A stretch of DNA of 64,000 nucleotides from Eleusine coracana subsp. coracana (Eukaryota > Streptophyta > Magnoliopsida > Poales > Poaceae): assembly GCA_032690845.1 (NCBI GenBank), contig CM064420.1, forward strand, positions 64,406,707 to 64,470,706, written 5' to 3'. The translations under genes and the position numbers were made by a program. The notes under the pieces are model-generated. The model was given only the letters and a program-made list of their open reading frames with translations. It did no database searches and was not told the origin of the DNA. The stretch's first letter is position 1, and each line of letters starts with the position of its first letter. Positions 57,370-64,000 of the stretch are shown here, one piece after another.

Positions 57370-58900
57370 TATTATCAATTGTGTTTCTTGGAGACACTAC
57401 TAGCAGCTGATTTGTGGTCCTACCCCTGGTGCTATCTCTTGTCAGGATACACGTACGCACGTACATGTATTATGAGTATCTGCCTGTGCATGCGCACAAG
57501 TTAACAAGTACTAGCTGCACACATACGTGTATGTCCCATACTCTTTTGCTTGAAGCTTCGTCCTTGCTTTTTTCTTTCCATGTATCTTCGAATAGTCATA
57601 TCAGAGCTAAATGTAGAAATAGTCTCCTATAAAATATCATGGAACAAATATATATGCCGACCATCTCCGGATATAACATAACAATATTGTGAATCGCAAT
57701 TCGATAACAGTTACACCTTTGAACGGAAGGCCAACCAATGTGAGGGAAAGTCACGGCTTCACACCCAAACGCGAACAAGCGAGACAATCTTTCTTGTAGT
57801 AGTTCATGTGTGCACCATATATGCACACGCCCCATTCCCTAAGAGAACTATGTTATAGTTTGAGCCATGATAAAACAAAATTTAAATAATCGTAGGGCAT
57901 GTTGCTTATTTGGAAGAGCTACTAATGCAAGAATAGCTTAACCCCAGGAAGAACAATCGTGGAGCATGTTGGTTAAGTAAGGCGTGCGCCGGTGAGTTCC
58001 TACCAACATGGGGCAAACATCGGAGGAACAAATTAGCAACCTAGCTAGAACACCGATATGTGAAATGTGTGAAAACGAAGAGCAACTATTTGTGTATGTG
58101 ATCAACGCCCATACGCAACTGTGTGTAATTGTGCATCCTTTCACGCTTGCTCCTGTAGTTATAGCTCAGTCAGCTATAAATTGGCTAGATCTTGCTCTTC
58201 TAACGAACATTAAGCTCTTAATATTTGTGTTGTTCTCTCTGTTTCAAGATGACCACTCTTTCCCGCACTCTGCTCTACTCCATCATCTTGTTTCTGTCGC
58301 TCCAGTGGCGGAACGCCCCCCCCCCCCCCCCCCCCCACTAACTCTGGTGTTTCCTTAGAGTAGCTCCTCTAATTCCAGCACTGAATCTCTCGTCTCCCTT
58401 CCCTCTAATTGGCAGTCAAGTTTCAAATTTGACGCCATGACTCTGTTTGACTGTTTCTCTTTGTTCCTTCTAGTTTTAGAGAAGGAAGAAGACAAGTAAA
58501 GGGCCCAAACGAAGAGATATGAATTTCTTGACCTGGTCCTAGGCTAGTAGATTTTTCTATTATAATTTTTAAACCTATCAGTTCAAAAGAAAAAGAAGTC
58601 CAAACATCATGTTTGTTATTTTACTCTTGTCGCTTGTCTCCAAATCGTGTTCATTTTGTGATAATATTAGAAGATAGAAACGTACGTGGGTAAGTCCAAG
58701 CAATTCATGTGAGTGATCTTCTAATGCGTATTAAAAGATGTTTTCTATAAATAGTCCAAGCATCCTTGTTTATATTCTCAATTAGATGAAGGTATATTAG
58801 AAGTTGAACATTCAATTTGACCCAAAAATCTGATGTAATTCACCAAATTTTGTAGCCTAGAGTTGTAGTTCAACAACCTTGTATGATATAGTGCTGAAAA
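57370..58900. other. Intergenic, no gene supported
   Basis: AT-rich with a C21 run at 58316-58336. Short frames such as 58008-58358 show no domain. Confidence 0.45.
58316..58336 (+). repeat. Poly-C run (C21)
   Basis: Uninterrupted C from 58316 to 58336, preceded by GTGGCGGAACG. A second run, C17, lies at 58996-59012 inside the pectinesterase-like fragment. Confidence 0.95.
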
Positions 58901-59214
58901 ATGTTGTCGCGATTTGTGATGTTACTAAATCTTTTTTGTGTTGTGTGCAGTGTCTCATCCTTCCCTCCCTCGCGTGAACATCGTTCTTTCCTGCTCCCCC
59001 CCCCCCCCCCCCTATTTTCTTGTCCAATTCTGCCACTGTCTTACTCTACTCCAACATGTCCTGGGTTCTCTCCCCCGCCCGCGACGCAGTCAATGGACGT
59101 CTACTACGTTGACAGCGGTGGACGCTGCAACTTCACCATGGTGCAAGGGGCCATCGATGTTGTACGTGAGCACAACAGCAAAAGCATGTTATGGATCATA
59201 GCGGGGACATATGT
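58901..59214 (+). pseudogene. Pectinesterase first-exon fragment
   Basis: The frame from ATG 58901 begins with a signal-peptide-like stretch (LSRFVMLLNLFCVVCSVSS). It runs through a proline stretch created by a C17 run and ends in VYYVDSGGRCNFTMVQGAI...MLWIIAGTYV. That segment matches the start of the pectinesterase catalytic domain (xVDxxGxGDFxTIQxAIDxVP...IxAGTYxEKV). A GTAAGA donor follows at 59215, so it has the shape of a first exon, but I find no continuation (no EKV, QAVALR, DFIFG or LGRPW blocks) before the ALG8 gene. The Gly-Asp of the consensus is Arg-Cys-Asn here. It is most likely a truncated gene. Further exons beyond an unusually long intron are not in the window. Confidence 0.6.
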
Positions 59215-61449
59215 GTAAGACTTTAATCTTTCTTTTTGACACCATGATCACCTACTGGCTTTTGTTAATTTGCCTATGCATGTGCCTCTGCTAGTTAAAA
59301 GGTCCTTCTGTCAGAAACAAAAACCAACATAACCCTCCAGGGCCAAGGCATGTGATCAACCATAATCCAATGAAATGACACGGAACACCAAGAAGTGCAT
59401 CGGTCGAAGTTCTTACTGATAGATTTGTGGCAAAAACGTAAGCTTCAAAGTATGTGTCCTGTGTCATTCTGTTTATCAAACAACATCTCAACACTGACTC
59501 TCGTCGCTTTGCATTACTATCGGTAGAATTCAACCCGAGCTCCCCAACCTAGGCAAACCACAACTCAACCACTTAGGGCCATATGCCCCCCTCCTTGTTA
59601 TTGAATTTTTCTAAAGACTTGAATTAAAATTACTGGCAAAAAGTCATATCCTATACAAAATGCTTCTATATGACCAATGTTACCGGTAGTTTCCTTGATA
59701 GATGGCCAATATTACGATGACTAGTAAGTAGCGGACCACTCCAATGATTGTGAGTCATGACTTGGTGCTTATGAAGTAGGTAAGGGCCAACCTGGAGTAG
59801 ATCATGCATATTCATGCGCATGGATGACTAGAAGAAAGAAAGAGTAAAGTATAAGAATGATCATTGTATTTGAGTGCTTGTTTCAATTTGGCCATCATAC
59901 TCATAAAACTACAAATCATGACCACCGAGTTTGTTCATACACGGCCATTACATGCATCACACTATTGCTTATTTTGCAAATACGACACACATATGATTGT
60001 CATTTGGGTAATCTTGACATGGACTAACTGTTTTTTTCTAAGAATAAAGACATATACAGGGAAAATTAATAGCCATAAAAATTCATTAATACATAAAATA
60101 GATGGAACACATAAATTCTCTTAGTGACTCTTTGCACATATTGAATTATTATTGTGAGCAACTCAACTAAATTGACAATATGCAATCAAATGTAAGTACG
60201 AGCATTGTGATAGTTATTTAGATGGAGTGAAATGCATCATCACAAAATTAACAAAGAGTACACAATAAATGTTTTTTCCTCTGTAACTTAGATTCAAGAT
60301 CAAAATTTCCGTATTTAACTCAACAAGCTCCAAATTAATGTAAACAAGCATAAATAAAATTTTAACCTCATATAAACTCATTATAGAAACATGATAAAAT
60401 TTTAAAATAAGTTTTGAAAGGTCTAGATGGAAAATGAATAAAAAAACAAAAAAGTGTGCACGTCTGCTAAGATTTTTGGTGGGTTAGATGATTGTATATA
60501 TTCCAAAAATACATATGAATTGACTATATTGGTAGGGAGGAGCAAGCTCAATGGCCGCAATTCGTAATTTTATATGAGTATAGAGACCGAATTGAAGTAA
60601 CCTTTCAAATACGGTGACCATTCATGCATTTTACTAAAAAAGAAAGGCCAGCTCACGATCATAGTAAAGGATGCACTTTTTTATATATCTAACACAACAA
60701 CAATTATGATGGTAAAAAATCATTTAAATTCCACTATAAACCACATCCTTGCGAACTGATGATCCTACAAAACCAATAGAGTCAATCAACTGGTTGCATT
60801 TTTGGAAGACAAAAACAAAAGGAACAGTTTATGTACCATGGTTATCTTGCTGGATATCATGCATGTCCATTAACTCTTCCCTGAGAATGTCCCCTTGCTT
60901 AACCCCTTTTAAATATAGGCACATTCTTATCTTGGGTCTATTTTATTTGCTAGCAACACATATACAAGACTTGTCGATTGTGGTATATGTATAGAACTTA
61001 AGCACCTGCTACTACTCTGTCTATTATCTATCATATTTAATCCTCTGTTTGTTGAATATGTAGTAAAGAATTATGCTTAGGATAAGTATAACATATATAG
61101 GTTTCTTATAAGTATGAAGAGCGTGGACATTGTGACGAAAGTGGAAACGATGGTTCTGATTGAAACCTAACGAGACCAGTATTGCAATTTGTGACGTGAG
61201 GAAAAGGGTTTGTCCAAGCGCGCGGGCCGGGGCATACAGCCCGGTCAAGCAATATTACCCGTCATCTGAAGTGGCCCACCAAATTCCACCCAATTAAAAT
61301 GATGCGGTAGTGCTGTTCAAATGGACCGTGACGAGCGGGCCGGCCCGAAGCACCAATTTTTTGGCACGAAATTCCGCGACCCAACTGCCCAGCACCATGT
61401 TCAGAACCCATCCAATCCCAGATCTCGAACCCACAACCGCGCGACCACG
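59215..61449. other. Intergenic: AT-rich, then ALG8 promoter/5' UTR
   Basis: 2.2 kb with no gene recognised. The last 250 bp before 61450 become GC-rich as the ALG8 gene begins. Confidence 0.45.
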
Positions 61450-63921
61450 ATGACCGCCACCAGCTCGCCGTCGCCGTCGTCGTCGGCGGTCTGGGCCTTC
61501 GCCACCGCTGCGTGCGTCAAGCTTCTGCTGGTCCCCACCTACCGGTCCACCGACTTCGACGTGCACCGCTACTGGCTCGCCCTCACGCACGCCCTCCCCG
61601 CGCGGCAGTGGTACACCGACGCCTCCTCCGTGTGGACGCTCGACTACCCGCCCTTCTTCGCCTACTTCTCCCGCCTCCTCGCACTGCCCGCGCCGCTCGT
61701 CGACGCCTCCCTCGTCTCGATCCCCGTCTCCGACGCTCCCCCCTTCGCGCACCTCCTCTACCTCCGCCTCACCGTCGCGTTCTCCGACCTCCTGCTCCTC
61801 GCGTCCGTCCTCCTGCTGGCGCGGGACGCGCGGCGGAGGCGGCGCCCGTCCCTCGCCCTCTTGCTCGTCCTGTGGTCGCCGGCGCTGATCGCCGTGGACC
61901 ACGTCCACTTCCAGTACAATGGGTTCCTGATGGGCCTCCTGCTGCTGTCGCTGCATTTCCTTGAGCAGGGGAGGGATCTAGCCGGAGGAGTCGTGTTTGC
62001 TGCGTTGCTGTGCTCCAAGCATCTTTTCCTCGTTGCTGCGCCGGTGTACTTTGTGTATTTGTTCCGGCATTTCTGCTGTGGCCGGGGTGTCGTGAGGGGA
62101 GTGGGGAGGCTGGTGCTGATGGGCGCTGCAGTGGCTGCTGTTTTCATCGCGGCATTTGCTCCTTTTGTGTACTACTATGGACAGGTGAGAGAGCTTGATC
62201 GCTTGATTCAATTCTGAATTGGATATGTTTGTTCATTTCATAGGGTTATTCATCGGTAAACATTTCTGTGTCAAGAGTGCGTTCATTGGAATACATCATT
62301 TTGTTTAGTATATGCCTAGGCCATGTGGATAGTTCTCTCAGTATGTGCTTCCATATATGAATGATGTATTGTTTCTTACATGACCAAATTTCTCACTGCA
62401 GTTATAATTTTGCAGATGCAACAACTATTTAACCGATTGTTTCCCTTTGACCGAGGCCTGTGCCATGCTTACTGGGCTCCTAACTTTTGGGTATTCTATA
62501 TAATACTTGACAAGACACTGGCATTTCTTCTTAGAAGACTAGGCTTCAACATCCAAATACCTGAAGCTTCATTTACCAGGGGCCTTGTTGGTGATTTGTC
62601 CCCTTTTGCTGTTCTTCCCAAGGTTCTGTCCTTCACTATCCATCTCTATTATTTTCCATTACAAGGAAACAAGATATGTTTTGATTTGATATCTGTGAAC
62701 TTGATGAACTGCAGGTCACCCCATCGACTACCTTCTTAATGGTCATTCTTGCGATGACTCCTTGTCTTTTCAAAGCATTCTCTAACCCCCAACAGAAGCA
62801 TATAATTAGATGGATGTCATATGCTTGTGCATGTGGATTTATGTTCGGATGGCATGTACATGAGAAGGCGTCAATTCATTTCACCATCCCGCTAGCCCTA
62901 GTTGCGATGGATAGCTTCGATGATGCCAGGCATTACTTTTTGTTGTCCATAGGTATGTTTTACTTTTTCTCACACCGACTTTCAACTACAATTCTTTAAA
63001 CAGTTATTATAGGTGCCTTTTCCTTCCCAAATTTTCTTGACATACTGCCTACAACAATACCTATCATGTTACGTGTACTTTGTTTCTTGGTAGTAATATT
63101 CTGAAACATGATCTCATAAGTATAGTAAACCTGGCTACAGGAATTGTTTCATGCCATGAGACCTGGGCATCACTTATTTGCATAATCAACCGAAAACACT
63201 AACTGTTGAATTTACTCATGCTTCTTTGTGGGTGTTATGCATTATGCAAGCATATGCTAGTATGCTACTTGGCATGTATGATATAATTTAATATTTGGAT
63301 ACTTTCTTTTCTTATATTGTTATAGTCAGTTCATCATTTGGGGATGATCTAATAACATTCCACAACTATTATATGTTTTGATTGCTCTGTTTCTCATGGC
63401 ACGTCAAAAACATAGGCAAATTGATGCCTGGTTTGTTACATTAGCTTATGGCATTATCTCATTGTAACAGTATTGAGCACTCTGAAGGTGCATGCTTTGC
63501 TTACATACTGACTTTTATTGACATTCAACCGTAATAATCTGTACTTGCAGTTTCATGCTACTCTCTATTCCCATTGCTGTTTAAGGATCAAGAGTATCCG
63601 ATAAAGGTGCTGCTGCTGTTGACCTATGCTACCCTCATGTGGGTGGGTTTTTCATCCCACTTTGCTGCAAGCTCTACTCGTGAAGGAAAGAAAGTAAATC
63701 AATCAAGCAGCATGGTGAAGAAAAATAGCCTCATTGGGTGGATTGGTTTGACCTATCTATTGGGACTTGCAGCTATAGAGTTATGGTCTCGAATTTTTCA
63801 TCACTATGTATTTGGTGATAGACTTCCCTTCCTGCCTCTTATGATGGTGTCAATCTACTGTGGCATCGGAATTATGTACTCATGGATTTGGCAACTCGTA
63901 TGGATAGTTAAACACACTTGA
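61450..63921 (+). CDS. ALG8: Dolichyl-P-Glc:Glc1Man9GlcNAc2-PP-dolichol alpha-1,3-glucosyltransferase (ALG8)
   Basis: Four exons, 61450-62184, 62416-62622, 62715-62952 and 63551-63921, join to 516 residues, the usual ALG8 length. This ER multi-pass membrane enzyme (GT57 family) adds the second glucose to the lipid-linked oligosaccharide before transfer to nascent proteins. Diagnostic blocks are STDFDVHRYWLALTHALP and WTLDYPPFFAYFSR in the first lumenal loop, DHVHFQYNGFLMGLLLLS, LFPFDRGLCHAYWAPNFW and GWHVHEKASIHFTIP, followed by several C-terminal hydrophobic spans. The first exon is extremely GC-rich and the later ones AT-rich, the gradient typical of grass genes. An in-frame ATG at 61321 would add 43 residues. 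61450 is preferred because it places the first membrane span near the N-terminus, as in the family. The stop is TGA at 63919-63921. Confidence 0.95.
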
Positions 63922-64000
63922 AAAGGTTTCTGGTGATCGATACAACTTATACAAGCATATTCTTTCTTACCTTATATAGTTTCAGACTAATTTCAGCGAC

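Overview
The window is nuclear DNA from a grass (Poaceae). Genes are split by short GT-AG introns, first exons are very GC-rich, and intergenic DNA is AT-rich and strewn with Stowaway/Tourist-type MITEs and LINE pieces. The gene families fit a monocot. I cannot name the species. Exon models below were built by hand from splice signals plus reading-frame and family continuity. No database search was run.

Layout. 0-9.4 kb is a compact genic block: the last exon of a small cysteine-rich defensin-like gene (+), a four-exon Golgi-type nucleotide-diphospho-sugar transferase (-), a divergently transcribed F-box gene (+), and a seven-exon MYG1-type DHH exonuclease gene (-). 11.5-23.1 kb is a tandem array of four FCS-like zinc finger (FLZ/DUF581) genes, all on the minus strand. 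All four share one intron position but have unrelated flanks. 27.0-28.4 kb is a BOI-type RING E3 ligase gene (-). 28.4-38.5 kb is about 10 kb with no supportable gene. 38.5-41.0 kb holds a MITE and a 5'-truncated RTE-clade LINE whose 657-codon reverse transcriptase frame is still open.

44.7-52.2 kb is a birth-and-death cluster of PMEI/invertase-inhibitor-like genes: two intact copies and four disabled ones in both orientations. Scattered among them are MITEs and an L1 endonuclease scrap. 53-59 kb is repeat-rich, with an L1 zf-RVT remnant, an nsLTP exon scrap, two foldback MITEs, three of the window's four long poly-C runs, and a pectinesterase first-exon fragment. 61.4-63.9 kb is a complete four-exon ALG8 glucosyltransferase gene (+).

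How the genes relate. Most neighbours are functionally independent, as is usual in plants. Two local themes stand out. The FLZ array encodes likely SnRK1-adaptor zinc fingers. The PMEI cluster encodes secreted inhibitors of pectin methylesterase or invertase and lies 7 kb from a fragment of a pectinesterase, their possible target family. I found no tRNA, rRNA, convincing miRNA precursor or CRISPR-like array. Nothing I see forces the conclusion of a wholly new system. The best novelty candidates are the defensin-like peptide, the diverged FLZ2 and FLZ4 proteins, and the decay history of the PMEI cluster.
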